From contig NW_026570409.1 in the NCBI RefSeq assembly GCF_019649055.1, forward strand, positions 1 through 64,000: a stretch of 64,000 bases of DNA. The letters are read 5' to 3'. This DNA comes from Paramacrobiotus metropolitanus. Its lineage: Eukaryota; Tardigrada; Eutardigrada; Parachela; Macrobiotidae. Positions 12,254 to 24,427 of this stretch are shown here, piece by piece (the first letter of the stretch is position 1; the number at the start of each line of letters is the position of its first letter). The position numbers were made by a program, and so were the translations under genes. A model generated the notes under the pieces. It worked only from the letters and a program-made list of their open reading frames with translations. It made no database searches and was not told the origin of the DNA.

Positions 12254-13959
12254 TCACTTCCTGGCAGCCAGTCGAGCTTGGAAGCCTCGCCCAGAGGCGG
12301 CGCCATTGGTGGCTCCTTCGGGGGCGTCCGGTGGTGTTCGCGTCGAAGGCGCACAGACCGCGCGGGGCCCCGCGGCAAAGGGCAGCAGCGGGCGGACGGC
12401 GGCGTGCTTGTAGCGGTAGAGCGCCACCACTTCGCTGTCCAGGAGTAAACCACTCTGCACAACACAACACACCGGCGATTAGGATACACTGGAATTCCGC
12501 GGACCCCAGCCCCACCTGGACAGGTCCGTCCGTTAACTGCGCGTCGGTCAGGAGCGGGAAGCGGATGAGGAAGAGCGCCGGACCGAGCATCGCACGCCGA
12601 TTACCCGGCGACGCGTCCAGGGCATTGCGCAGACACGCCGCGGCCGCCCATCTGCAATGCGACGGTACACGACAGTTACAAAAACCCGGTTGCAATTAAA
12701 TTATAAAGTCTGCGGGTTTGCTGAGAGCGGACTCACTTTTCAGCGGCCGTGTACACTGCGTTCTCGTCGACGCAGAGAGTATTCCGCTGCAGAATCAGCT
12801 GCAGGGTCTCCGGTGCGAGGGCGCAGAAGCGCTCCGTGCCCAGCACGACGTCGCTGCAGACGTCCACCCAGTACAGGCACTCCTGCACCACCCGCGCACA
12901 ACTCTCCAACGGCCAACGCTGCGCCTACACCACAAGCACACCCAAACCCGTTAATTTTGTTAATAATGCAATAATCATATGTTTAACTACATTTTCCAAA
13001 TAATCCAGGCAGCTGGCGTGATCCAAGCGGCTGAGGACGGCATTGAGCGCCATCTTCGTCAACTGCGGCAAATGATACTTGTCCGCACAATACAGCACCT
13101 CCGTCACGCTCTCCGCGCAGACCAGCGAACTCGGCGGCGGCAGGCCCTCCACGGCTTCCACCGTGCCAGTGTACACAAAACTGCAAATCAGCAATCTCAC
13201 CAATTTAAATATTCTAGAAAAATGTAAAGGAAGTATTTTTTTGTGGCGAAACCTCGAAAACCACGAAGGGAAGGGATGGGAAACTGAGAATTTCTCGAAA
13301 CGCTTAAGATGAAACTAACGTATCGCTGCAACAGCGGGCGGTTGCAACTGCGTCAAGCACCGGAAGCCCCTAGATTTCTTTATTTAAGATTTGGGCTTTG
13401 CTTGTGGTTAAGAAACATGAAATATTTCCGGTTGGACGTTGAATTCCCCTGAAATATTATAGGCCATTTTGAAGAAAATCGCTCATGTGCGTCATGAGCT
13501 ATGAGAAAACCTATGCCCTTGCAGGCAGACAAAATGTCGCACTGCAGAAAACTGAAAAGTACAACGACAATCGTTAACCACTAAAAGGTAAAATGCGGCG
13601 CATTCGCGCGCCCACCCTGTACCTGAGCATACAGGCGAACGCTGCGGGCAGAATCTCCGGAATGTCAATGGGTTGCGCGGTGTTTTCGGGCAGCTCCCCG
13701 TAGAACATGGCGCGAAAAACGTCGCTGCGGACACTGAGCAGGAACCTGAGAGTAAATTAACCGATCAGCTTGCCAGTCTGATTACACTGCGAAGTGAGCG
13801 GGCTTACTTGTGAGCGGAGAAGATCTTCACTGCCCCACGCTGCCGTCCCACGGCGAACTGCACGTCACTCATTTCGCCGCTGACCAGCAACTGCCTCCAG
13901 ATATCGTGAAACCCTGGGACAGGGCATGCAGCACGTCATGAAAGGTCCTCCCCAGCCAT
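12254..13959 (-). pseudogene. BTB-BACK domain protein, copy 3, early stop codon
   Basis: Exons 13808-13959, 13623-13745, 12991-13180, 12737-12924, 12516-12651 and 12254-12454 reproduce the family plan, with identical lengths for exons 2-5. The total length is divisible by three and the frame holds across every junction. However, the ATG aligned with the starts of the other copies is followed by an in-frame TGA at codon 8 (13936-13938), before FHDIWRQLLVSGEMSDVQF. No other ATG in frame precedes the BTB fold. The copy is therefore either newly inactivated or starts from an unseen upstream exon. The rest (FLLSVRSDVFRAMF, EVLYCADKYHL, LFLIRFPLLTDAQLTDGP) is undamaged, which favours a recent lesion. 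Confidence 0.7.
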
Positions 13960-14123
13960 GACGGTATAAACAAATACGAAAAAACGATCTGGTAGAGAGC
14001 AGAAACCTGAAGTTCGCTAATTAAAAAAAATGAGAATATCCTGTTGATCGAAAAAATTTGGCAGTTTTACGTTTCAGTAAGAGAACAACCCGAATATTTC
14101 AGCCACCTCCATCGTCCATCAGT

Positions 14124-14142
14124 ACGTAGCTGCCACCCCCTT
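14124..14142. promoter_or_regulatory. Conserved upstream element of BTB genes, copy 3
   Basis: acgtagctgccaccccctt lies 165 bases upstream of the copy-3 start region, nearly the same distance as in copy 4 (164). It differs from the copy-1 and copy-4 versions at a few positions. Role inferred only from conservation. Confidence 0.35.
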
Positions 14143-14439
14143 GGGGATGGTTACGTTAAAGTGGCGTTGACCCGATTAGTGACTACCTGCTTGCGCTTCC
14201 TTATCCACCCTGCTAGAAGTTTTTCAAGGCGACGAGGTCAATACTGCGCGTTTGCCAGCTCATGGTCAAACTAACCCAGAAGCCGGCATCTGGTTGAACG
14301 ACCTATTGCTCATATTGATAACCTTTTGGGAGACGACGAACTGAAGATCAGCGTTGAATCTGTCTGAAATTTTACAAGTCCGTGGACTGGGTACAGGTAC
14401 CACAGACTGTCATGTACTTTTTCAGCCGGAAGGCACACC

Positions 14440-14650
14440 CGCGCCATGGCGGTTGAACAGCATCTCCTGCAGAGGTCGTGTGTCTGCCGACTGCCGGCGT
14501 TCCCGCAAAAATGGATCCGCTGCGCATCCACACCATCCGCACATCGGAACGCCGCCCGGACGGTTGCACGACTTCCGCCTGGAAACGCGGACTGGGTATC
14601 GCGTGGGACGCGACGTGCGTGGAAACTGTTGCGCCGGAGCAAAAGCATGC
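14440..14650 (+). pseudogene. Relic of a retroelement C-terminal domain
   Basis: One frame reads RPDGCTTSAWKRGLGIAWDATCVETVAP. This matches the pattern KRPDGVTLTPW...WDATCVNTMA in the larger relic at 45307-46820. In that retroelement family the segment lies at the far C-terminus of the reverse-transcriptase polyprotein. Only about 200 bases survive here, with no reverse-transcriptase core and no poly(A) tail. Confidence 0.55.
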
Positions 14651-15087
14651 GAACATAGTAGCCCTCCGGTGTGGACGACGGCGATGGTACATCGTTTGTG
14701 GAACGAACAGGTAGCGGCCATCCAGATAGCTGCCTGATTACTTTATCAGTTATCTGTGCTTGCACGGCGGCCGCTCCCACAGAGGCGGATGTGACCCTGA
14801 CCATTGCGCCAGCGCTTGTCAGCAGAAATTCAACGGCAGAATGCGGCGTCGGTGATGGGGATAACGAGATATTTTTGGTGTAATTTTGCGTACATTTTCG
14901 CAATGTCGTTTCAAGTTAGCTTTGACCAATAAAGCCAAACCCAGTCTTAGCGTAAGCATTAAGCACTTATAAAGTCACCGCTGTCTCGGTATCGAGAAAA
15001 TTCTCGGTTTAGGCTCGCACAGAGGAGCGCTTATTTTGCGAAAATACGCGTTAAAACCAAGCATTTACTTTGGATTCTTGCATCAAA

Positions 15088-15280
15088 GATCATCGGCCAT
15101 TTAGACTAGAGTCATGTCCGTCATCGGAATTAACCAGACTACACTGTAGGACCACAAAAGTGGAAACCAGACACTCGACAAGCGGTTGAAAACTTGAATA
15201 GTAAATAACATCAACAATCAAAGTACAGTTACAGCAGAAACACATCCAATGCACACAGTAACTCATCAGCACCGGATCTG
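15088..15280. repeat. Dispersed repeat, copy A
   Basis: The words agatcatcggccattt, ctagagtc and cggaattaaccagactaca recur in the same order at 48926-49010 (agatcattggttattt, ctagagtc, cggaatcaaccagactaca). This marks a diverged dispersed repeat. Family and borders are not clear. Confidence 0.45.
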
Positions 15281-15471
15281 GATGCCGGAGCGCCTATCTG
15301 CGGTAAAACGCTAACCGAAGCATTCTTTATCCAGTCGCACCACTATACACTGGCAAGAGTAGGCACCAAATAATCCTTGGACGCTCTCGATACAGCAAGT
15401 CTTCCCTCTGCCGATAATTGTGAAATCCATTGCATCGAGGCGAGTGGAAATTCATTCGGCGTGAAGAGCGG

Positions 15472-17550
15472 CTACAAAACAGCGGGGTCAATGAGGCGGA
15501 TCTTCGGCACCCGCAACGGGGCGCCGCCGCCGGGGGATTCCGCCGGGGGTCCTCGCTTGCGCCGGCCGCGCGATTCCACCGGGAAGGGCAGCGGTGGGCG
15601 CACGGCGGCGTGCTTGTACTGGTACAGCGCCACCACTTCGCTGTCCAGCAGCAAACCACTCTGCCCAGCACACATATTATTGTTATTATTATTATTATTA
15701 TTTTTCCAGCATATTTTTCCTATTATTATTATTAATTTTCATATACCGGCGAAATATAACTGTTCCCTTCAAATACATTTATTTGCAAGGAATGGGTGAT
15801 ATCAAATACGAGATATTACTGTAATTTTAGAGCGCGGAATTGTTAGTTGAATATTTTACTGACGACTGTTTCCGCTGCGCTGATGCAGGGAAACCGCAGC
15901 TTACCTTAACGGGTCCATCAGCCAGCTGCGCGTCGGTCATGAGGGGAAAGCGGATGTGGAAGAGCGCCGGGCCCAGCATCTCGCGCAGGTTGCTTGGTGA
16001 CGGATCCAGGCCGTCACGCAGGCACGCCGCTTCCGCCCATCTGCAATCCAAAAGTACTTCACATTCACTTGAATCCGTTGTTTGAAATAAATAAGTACAG
16101 TACCAAATTAAATAAATGCAAAATAAATTAATTAAAATTCAAAAAGGCATTTTATCAGCGAATTTATTATCAAAACGAATAAATGCATCTAAATACTGGA
16201 CTCTCTAATCTGAATTAATAATCAAATCAAATATTAATTCGCATGTGACTTAATCCTCAATTCGAATTAAACATCCAATCGACTAATCAGAAATTGAAAA
16301 TAACAAACCGGTGCAGATTAAAAACGAAATAACAACAGACACACAAGACTGACCTCTTAACGGCCGTGTAAATGGCGTTCTCGTCCGCTTGCAAGAGGCG
16401 GCTCTGCAGAATACACAGCAGGGTTTCCCGCGACACGCCGCAGAAGCGCTGCGACGGCAGCACCGTGTCGCTGCAGATGTTTAAGCAGTCCAGACAATCA
16501 TCCGCGATTCGCGTACAACTCTCCAGCGGCCAGCGCTGCGCCTACAATTTAGCAACGAAGCATTAACAATTAAATTAATTAAATTGACAATACATAAATC
16601 AATTAGATAAATCAAGTAAAATTAAAACTCAAGTAAAAATTAATCAAGTAAAAAATAAAAATCGAATAAAAACCAAAATTAAATAAATATAAATAAATTA
16701 AATTATTGAGAATTAAATAAATACATAAAATAAATTAAAAAAGTAAGCGAAATAGATAAATTAAATGAGTAGAGCAATAGTGACTAACGGAAATTAAATA
16801 AAATTATTCAACTAAAAATTAAATAAAAACAGAAATTTAATAACGAGACGCTGCATATATTAAATTCAGAATTAAATAAATATATAGTACGTAACAAAAG
16901 TGACAGCAATAATCAAATTTTGTAGAGCAACTGTCACACCGTACTTACATTATCCAGATAATCGAGGCAGTTTTGCTGGTTAATCTGGCGGAAGACGGTG
17001 CGCAGCGCCAGCTCCGTCAACCGCGGCAGATTGTACTTGTCGGCGCAGTACAGCACCTCGAACACGCTGTCCACGCCCGACAACGAACAGGGCTCGGGCA
17101 GGCCCTCCACGGCTTCCACCGTGCCCGTGTACACAAAACTACAACAATTCCCATTTCCACATTCTCAGAAATTCAATACCATGCAATGAGAAATTAAATA
17201 CGGCGCAAGTGGCCGTTCACCCGGTACCTCAGCATACTGGCAAACGTCGACGGCAGGATTTCCGGGATATCAATCGGTTGCGCCGTGTTTTCGCGCAGAT
17301 CGCCGTACAGCATGCGCTCGAAGACGTCGCTGTGGACGCTCAGCAGCAACCTACACCGCATCCCGCGTGTTTTGCAACTGGATCAACAACTGAGGAGGAA
17401 AAAGCAGCATCCTTACTTGTGAGCGGAGAAGATCCTCACCTCGCCCCGCTGCCGTCCGACGGCGAACTGCACATCGCTCTTGTCTCCGCTGACCAGCAGC
17501 TTCTTCCATCCTCCGTGCGATCCCGCGGCTCGCGGCGCCGTCTCCGACAT
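15472..17550 (-). CDS. BTB-BACK domain protein, copy 4 (BTBD3/6-like)
   Basis: Six exons: 17417-17550, 17228-17350, 16949-17138, 16354-16541, 15905-16040 and 15472-15660, giving 319 residues with all phases closing. Exon 1 is 15 bases shorter than in copies 1 and 2, so the N-terminus starts MSETAPRAAGSHGGWKK. BTB motifs: SDVQFAVG, LLSVHSDVFERML, FVYTGTVEAVEG, EVLYCADKYNLPRL. BACK motifs: LFHIRFPLMTDAQLADGP, SGLLLDSEVVALY, RPPLPFPVESR. No frame damage is visible. Introns 3 and 4 are AT-rich. The conserved upstream element at 17714 and a start close to the guanylate kinase gene (468 bases, head to head) suggest a shared promoter region. Confidence 0.85.
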
Positions 17551-17713
17551 GACAGCGTCGAGAAATCATACACTTTATAAACCTTGAAAATAAAAAGTAA
17601 AAACGAAAAGATATAAACTTGAAAACAGCAAGGCGAGCCAAACTAAAAAGAACCAAAAGGCGAAACAGAAAAATGAATTTAAAAATGCGAAAATAATCTG
17701 CTGCGGGATTCTA

Positions 17714-17732
17714 ACGTAACTGCCACCGCCTT
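17714..17732. promoter_or_regulatory. Conserved upstream element of BTB genes, copy 4
   Basis: acgtaactgccaccgcctt lies 164 bases upstream of the copy-4 ATG, in the divergent region shared with guanylate kinase. It is nearly identical to the copy-1 site. Role inferred. Confidence 0.4.
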
Positions 17733-18018
17733 GACGATAGCTGCGTTGACGTGACGTTGCCTCGACTGACGGCATTTGCCACTGCATGTCAGAACATGAA
17801 AGTGAAAAATCGAAAATCGATGAATTTTTCCCCATTTTTTCTCTGTCCTCATTTTGAAAAACTCTGTGGTTTTTTGTTTCCCCAATTGAAGGGATATTTT
17901 TGTGGATAGGATTAGGTATAGTTTACCGAGCGATTGTTGATCGAACGAGACCACTGCGCTGCGCATTCGACATTGTTTTCGTTGTTGATCCCGTTGATTC
18001 GCAGTTTTCAGCCTGATC

Positions 18019-19512
18019 ATGTCTTCCCCCGGACCGCATTATTACGACATGGATTTAACCCACGCCCCGGCCCCCTCCGTAGCCCGCTTGGTCGTCATCG
18101 CCGGCCCCGCGTGCAGCGGGAAATCGGGCCTGATCAAGCGGTTGTTGACCGATCTGGGCAAGGACAAGATCGGGTTCAGCGTGTCGCACACGACACGGCC
18201 GCCGCGGCCCGAGGAGCAGGAGGGCATCCACTACCACTTCTTCACCGACGAGGCCTTCGAGATGGCCGTGCAGAACAACGAGTTCGTCGAGCACACCGAG
18301 TTCTGCGGCCACCGCTACGGGACGTCGAAGCGCGCCGTGTTGAGCGTGCTGGAGACGGGCAAACTGTGTCTGCTGCAGCTCAACATGCAGGGCCTCAAGA
18401 ATCTCAAGAAGCTCGACTTGAATCCGGTGGGTGGGCGCTGCTTTTCTAGCCAAATTTTATTATTTCCGTATCCGTGATTTTTTTGCGATTTTTATCGATT
18501 TATTCCGTCATTTTTATGCTTATTGATCAAGTAAAATTCAAAATAATTATTTGGCATGTTATAATGTTATAAGTTATATTTCAATAATAATTGTTATTAT
18601 TAATTCCAAAATAAGCCAATTTCGAAATTTAACATATGAAAAATCTCGAGCCTAATCCAGTCAGTGCGCGCTGGTTGTCTGGCAAAGTCTATTTTCTGTT
18701 TTTCGTCGACGTATTTATTTATGATTTTTTATCATTTCTGCTGATTTATTCTGAATTTTCTTATTTTTTAAGTTATCAATTCCGCCAATTTATTATTTAT
18801 GATAATTTCACTGATTTAATCCGTTTTGATTTTCATCCGTTGAATCATTTTTTTAAAAATTCGTATTTTTAAATCTTTGTTATTTTTAGTTTTCTTGTTT
18901 CTTTTCCGTTGTTCTTATAATCTTGTTATATTTAATGCCTCGATTACTTCAGAAATTTGGTTGATTTATTCTGTGTTTTGGAATTAATATCGTTTTGTGT
19001 AATGTTTTACATTTAATTTTCCGGTATTTTTGTGTGTGGTAAATGAATGATTTTTTAAAAAAATTTCTGTTAAACTTTCCCGCGGTACGATTCTCGTGTG
19101 CATTATCCTTTAAAAATAGATTAGAATTATTTCCTAGTGTTGTGAACTTGTGAGAGCGACTGATTATTAATTTACGGGGAATAATTATTGTAAGCAGTAA
19201 ATAAATTATGGTGCTCCTTTTTTGGTGCAGGTGTGCATCTGGATCGACACGCCGAACCTGGAGGAGCTGGAGGAGCGCATCACGGAGCGGGGCGCGGAGT
19301 CGGAGGCGGAGCTGGAGGAGCGGCTGGCGGCGGCCAAGGAGGAGAAGGCGTACGGCCGCACGCCCGGCCTCTTCGACTTCCTCATCGTCAACGACAACTT
19401 CGACGTGGCCTACGACGAGCTCAAGCAGCTCATCGAGCGCCTCTACACGCAGACCGCCCACCAGCAGCAGCAACAACAACACGACCAGGCCAACAGCCAC
19501 GCATCACCCTAA
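18019..19512 (+). CDS. GUK1: Guanylate kinase
   Basis: Two exons, 18019-18426 and 19231-19512, joined in phase 0 by a GT-AG intron of 804 bases, give 229 residues. The enzyme phosphorylates GMP to GDP with ATP in purine nucleotide metabolism, in the cytosol. Seen: P-loop GPACSGKSGL (residues 29-38), the GMP-binding stretch SVSHTTRPPRPEEQEGIHYHF, then EFVEHTEFCGHRYGTSK, and in exon 2 VCIWIDTPNLEELEERI and the lid/C-terminal VNDNFDVAYDELKQLI. The usual Ser/Thr after GKS is Gly here, a mild oddity. A Gln-rich tail follows the fold. About 20 residues precede the fold. It is a single copy. Confidence 0.92.
18630..18700 (+). repeat. Degenerate copy of the exon 1 end inside the guanylate kinase intron
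   Basis: The stretch aaaaatctcgagcctaatcc, followed by a gtcagtgcgcgctgg-like run, resembles the end of exon 1 and the donor region (aagaatctcaag...cttgaatccg/gtgggtgggcgctg). It looks like an old partial duplication of an exon end plus its 5' splice site. It is not needed to explain the mRNA. Confidence 0.45.
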
Positions 19513-21987
19513 ATCCACAAAACGTAAGCCGGTATTTTCTTCCTATTTTTGTCTTTATTTTCCTTTCTTTTTTCCTTGTTTTTCGTTTAATTTTTATTTT
19601 TTTTCCTTATTTGATATTTTCTTAGCTTGTTTCTTCTTCATTAAGAGGGTATTTTTTCCTTGTTTTTTCTTTGAGTTTCTTCTTGAAATGTTTATCAATT
19701 TTCTGTATGCTGTGTTGTTTTCCCTTATTTTTAGTTATATTCGTAGGTTCATTTCTCAATTTTCTGTACTACTTGGTATTATTTTATGGTTTCATCTCTT
19801 CTTCATTTTGATAGTATTTTTCGTAGTTTTCTTCTTCATTTTTCATTATCAGATTTTTTGGGGTAAAATTTATTCATTTCTATCCGTACTGTAAGTGTTA
19901 AGTAGAGGTTTAGCTGTATTTCCTCTTAATCTTTTATTGGTTTCTATATTTATTTTTTATCTTCGTACTTGTATACTGTTATCCGTAATAATTAATTTTT
20001 TAATTAAGTACGTACTGTGCTAGCATTTTCTTTTCCGTGGCGGTTCGTATTGTGGAAAGATAAAAATGCGGAGAAATTATTGCATGTTTCCAGGGAAACC
20101 CTTAAATTAGGCTAAATTAATTTTCTGGCTATACAAGTACTCGTACGGTATTTTCTTGTAAGTTGCGTTCGTGTAGCGTAGTAGACGTATACTTGATGGA
20201 ATTCCTTGGTTAACCGTTCATCGGTGCCGCGTTATTTGCCGGTGTTGTTGTGCTTTGGCTAATCTCCACGTGCGACTGGCGCGCATGTGCTCCGGCGTGT
20301 TTGGCTTTCTCTGGCCGGCGTTGACTGTGCCGCGGGCTGTTTTTACCGCTCTCACCATCAGCTGTTCGGCTAACCGGTGCATGCGCTATTCACGTCAACA
20401 CTTTCCTGAATTTGGCCTTTTTTGTTTCTTCTTTCGTCCTCCCGGAACAAAACTACGCTGCTGACTGGATTGAATCTGAACCACCTAATTTTACTCTTAA
20501 CTGCTTTGTATTTTACAGTAGTAAAATTGAACAAAACAAAATTTAATAAATTTTTTATCGTGCAAAACGTCAACATTTAAAAACCGTCGTTGTACAAACT
20601 GTATGCAGAATTTTCTGGGAAAAATCTGAGACTGGATAGAATTTGTACCATCAATGTTTACACATATGTACTCGTATGATACGTATTTTATGTATTTCTT
20701 ATTTAACCGATTTTTAATTCAGTAAAATTTTGGACTTAATCGATTAGATTGATTAGAGTTTGGTAAAAAATACCGGGAAAAAATCGCAGAATAAATGCGT
20801 GTACAGTAGCTTGCGTTGAATTTTCGCAAAATTAATACACAGAAAATTGTGGCAAATAGAACTTTTTACATTGTCGGTAAATGTTGTGTCGTTGTAGGTC
20901 GTTGGATTTCTTGGCGTTGGGGAATGTGAAGCAAGCTGGGAAATTATTTATTAGAAAATACAGATACCGGCACAGAAATGCACTTTGTTGGTTGTTTTTT
21001 TTGTAAGATTTTGCGCGTGAGGATGAATGTGATGTGGATGCTTTTTTATCTCTCCATGTAACGTTGTGACATTAGGCTCGAATTGACTTAATCCATTTGT
21101 ATTTCGATCATCATTCTAATTCTGTACAGCTGTACTCTATATTTCCGATATTTTTCTTGTTATGTGCTGCAAAAACCCGCATTTAATTCAGTGCTTGCCT
21201 ATTTCTTCGGTCTGCATGGAAAAAAAATCTTCAACGCAGTTATTTTCTGTACTAAAATTGGTATAATAATAAATTTTAAAACAGTTTAAAATGTATTCAG
21301 TTCATTTCGATGCAAAAAATGAACATTTATGAACGTCGTTATACTCCTGCGTGAATCGACAAACGTAAAAACTCCCGCAGAAAGAAGATAACAAATTTGA
21401 AATCTTAGAAAATATTGGACTTTAAAATGAATTTTTCAATAATAATCCTGTCACTAATTAAAAATCTAGTTTTGCCGTTACCGGAAAAAATTATAAAAAC
21501 TACGCAATTGTGGTCGTAGAGTAACCAAAAAAATGCATTTGTTTTAATAGCGTCAACAAATAAAATCTGATTCGGTCGTTTGTGAAAAAAATCGTAGAAA
21601 AACCGCGCAATACAAATAGACAGTGAAGAGGTCATGTTCCCGTGCTGCGGGCGTAACGATATGCCTAACAGAAAAACTCATATCTAACAAATTTAAGAAA
21701 AAAAATGTGGTTTGTACAGAATATAGTTTGCGTACTTCTGTGTTGCTTTTTTAATCATATTGGTATCTTCGATTTTTTCATTGGACAAAGTTACAGATTA
21801 ATTAAGTTATTTGTACTTTTGCTTCCGAACTCTTCTGAACTTGGACTTTGAAGAGAGCATTAAAAATAGGAAAATTAAAAACAGGAAAAACACGTCAAAA
21901 GAATTCGGATTCAACAGGTAAAAAGAAGCAAGGTCAACAGAAAAGCTCTTCAAAATCATCGTGAGGCGGGGTCATACGAGGACGTAA
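19513..21987. other. Guanylate kinase 3' side and intergenic DNA with a relic of a B-gene flank
   Basis: Positions 19513-20990 are T-rich and show no gene. Positions 21000-21650 are collinear with 31715-32370, the DNA between gene B2 and the UGT pseudogene: shared words include tgttatgtgctg, tttcttcggtctgcatgga, gtcgttat and a gaaaaa...cagacagt-like end. It is in the same orientation, so a third duplication unit once lay here and has lost both its genes. Positions 21660-21987 resemble the 3' flank of B3 (ctttttacctgttga, attcttttgac). Confidence 0.6.
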
Positions 21988-24150
21988 CTACTTGGCCGTT
22001 TTCTTGCTGCGCCTGCACCAGTACCCCTTCCAATCCTTCAACAGTTGCACAAAATACCGGCCCAAGGGAACGGTGAACTGCCGGGAGGATCCGTCTGGAT
22101 ACAAGATATCCAGGTTGAACTGCACACGGTCGTGGATGTTGCTTTCGACGGCGCGGTGCGTATACACGAGATGCATATCAAAAACACGCAGGATATCGGC
22201 GGCCGACATCGTCTGCACCTGCCGATCATACACTTTCTCGCCGCTCACTTCGAAAGGTTTCTTATGACCTTTAGCGCCCGGCGCGGCTCGACTATCCACC
22301 TCGTTGGTCGGCGTCATAGTGCGGGGATCGGCGACGCGACGAAAAACGTACAGGGCCGCCCAGAATGCCTCCTGTTCCGGCGGCTGATCGCTGAACTTGA
22401 CGGCAAGGCAATACTGGATCTGCGTCGCCGGGCCCAGCAGATTAGCCGCTTTTAGGAACGCGTGTGTGGTCTTCTCGTGGGTGAAAGCCACTTGACAAGC
22501 GATGACATCCGGACTGGGAGCATCTCCCGTTAACAAACTGGAAAACGTCAGTATCTCATCGACTTTCGCTTTGTACACTATGCCGCAGCCCAGCCTGTCG
22601 GCAATCCCCTCCAAATCCACTGCTGCATAAGAAGTAAAATCATCATCGTCAATCGAGGGGTTCAGCTGCTTCTTGACCGCGTCCATCAGCTGGCTGACGG
22701 CACCGCTGTGGACGGCGGAGGCGCGGGCTACGGCGTACGTCCAGTTCATGTGTACCAGAAGGCGACACGAGCCGCGGTACTCGTCCGCGTAGTACTCCCA
22801 GTCCGCGGTGTCGTAATCACTGTGCAATCCCACAGCGAATGCTACATCCGTCGCGAACAGCCGGGCGGCCACCAGGGCCTGCACCTGGTCCAGGTCGCGG
22901 ATCAACGCCGGTTTATTAGACATTTCTGCAGAACAACCAAAAACACAAGTTGCAAATTATGCAGCATAAACGGTCCAGAGGCACTACCAATTCCGTAGCC
23001 GTAAGAGGTATGCCTGCACACCTACCCAGGGATTCCGGGAGTTCGTGTCCGCTAATCAAGCGGCCGACGGTGGACAGCAGAGTGTCCAGCACAGCCAGGA
23101 AGCGCGCCGTCGTCTCCTGCAACATACAGAAAATGGGAAATGTGAAGGAAAGATGACTGGGGACAAAACAACTCACTTGGCGATCGCCACCGGTAAACAG
23201 CTGACCGACTAACGGCTCAACGACGCTGCCAAGCTCCACCCGCAGCTCCTCGGAAACAGCATACCGCAGAGCTTTACTCATCCCGCCCGCGACGCCTAGA
23301 ACCGCTTCGCGCTCGGTGTCACGGCAGCTGCGAAGCGCATGCAGCGCACTGTCGGACAGCTCCCCCGGGGCGGCCAGCGTCGCCGACAGGACCTTCAGGC
23401 GGGAGCGGCGCTGCAGGAGGATCAGCTGGCAGGCCGACGCCAGCAGCAGGCACTGCCGGGGGGCCAGCTCATCGGCCACGCTGAACAGCTGCGCCTGTTG
23501 GCCGCGGAAGGCCGCGTATCCGTCGCGCTGCAGCGTCGCGACCACTTCCTCCACCGGGAACGAGCCGGATGCGGCGCTGTCATCCGCACTCGCGGCATCT
23601 CCTGCAAAACAGCTGCAGCCACTTACAGCACGACAGGGCGAAAGAAAATGAAAATTCCAGATTCGAAATCAGCGCATCAAATAATCTCTAACAAGCCAGT
23701 TTCAAGCGATTTGACCGTGTACTTTTCGAGATCTGGAAAATATGACCGGCGTCCGCGCTCAGCGGACTGATTAACCGCACGACGTACCTAACCTGTTTAG
23801 CCTCGTTCTCACTTCCTGTACAGCAGACAAGAGAGCAACACTGTCAGAGAAGCGCAGCGAGGTTCCAGGCAAACAGACACGACTACCTCAATGATCTCGG
23901 CGGCATTGACGGGGAAGGGCGCTTGCGGGGCAAAAGGTCGGGAAATATCGCGGGTTGTAGTGTTGTTGCCCTGGGACGGGAGGGCAGCTAAGGGGCGGGC
24001 CGTGGCGAGGCCTCGGTCGCCCGGGCGGCACGACCAGGACGGCCAGAGAATATCGCCGTCCAGTGCGAACAGCCGCAACGGTTGCCCTCGGCTGGCTGTG
24101 GAAGGGAATGGTATCCTGTTCAAGGAGTGAATTATCCAGTTATCAGTCGG
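21988..24150 (-). CDS. Family B protein, copy B1, 5' end uncertain
   Basis: Exons, 3' to 5' on the plus strand: 21988-22925, 23026-23116, 23177-23601, 23788-23815 (28-base microexon) and 23887 to about 24150. Junctions are GT-AG with the same phases as in the other family members. The last exon starts MSNKPALIRDLDQVQALVAA and contains FAVGLHSDYDTADWEYY, LVHMNWTYAV, LLGPATQIQYC, FWAALYVFRRV and LDILYPDGSSRQFTV. The 23177-23601 exon holds the helical domain (SFPVEEVVATLQRDGYAAF, CQLILLQRRSRLKVLSATL). I do not recognise the fold. No ATG or presequence-like exon is visible, and a LINE begins about 120 bases upstream, so the 5' end may have been displaced or lost. Confidence 0.7.
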
Positions 24151-24427
24151 CAACTGCTATTACTCCAGTACACCCGAATGGAAATTAGGTAAAAAAGGGT
24201 AGTGTGGCGTGCCGAGCTCAGCTGCATTGACTGCTTGTACAGTGCTGTATAGTGTCTACTGATCCTCATCCGTTTATTGTTTATTGTTTATTGTACGGCA
24301 GGCAGGTAACCCATTAAAAGGCTAGGATCGAGTTCTAGCCTGGGAATTTAAACCTGGCTAAATAACAGGAATCATGAAATTAGAGCAAAAGCCACAAAAC
24401 AAGAGAAGTACTAAGAAAAGAAAGGCA

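Noticed and set aside
23788-23815. Using the earlier donor gttagg for the B1 microexon (23 bases).
   Set aside because: That leaves the wrong phase. The next donor, gtacgt, gives 28 bases and the phase used by all other copies.
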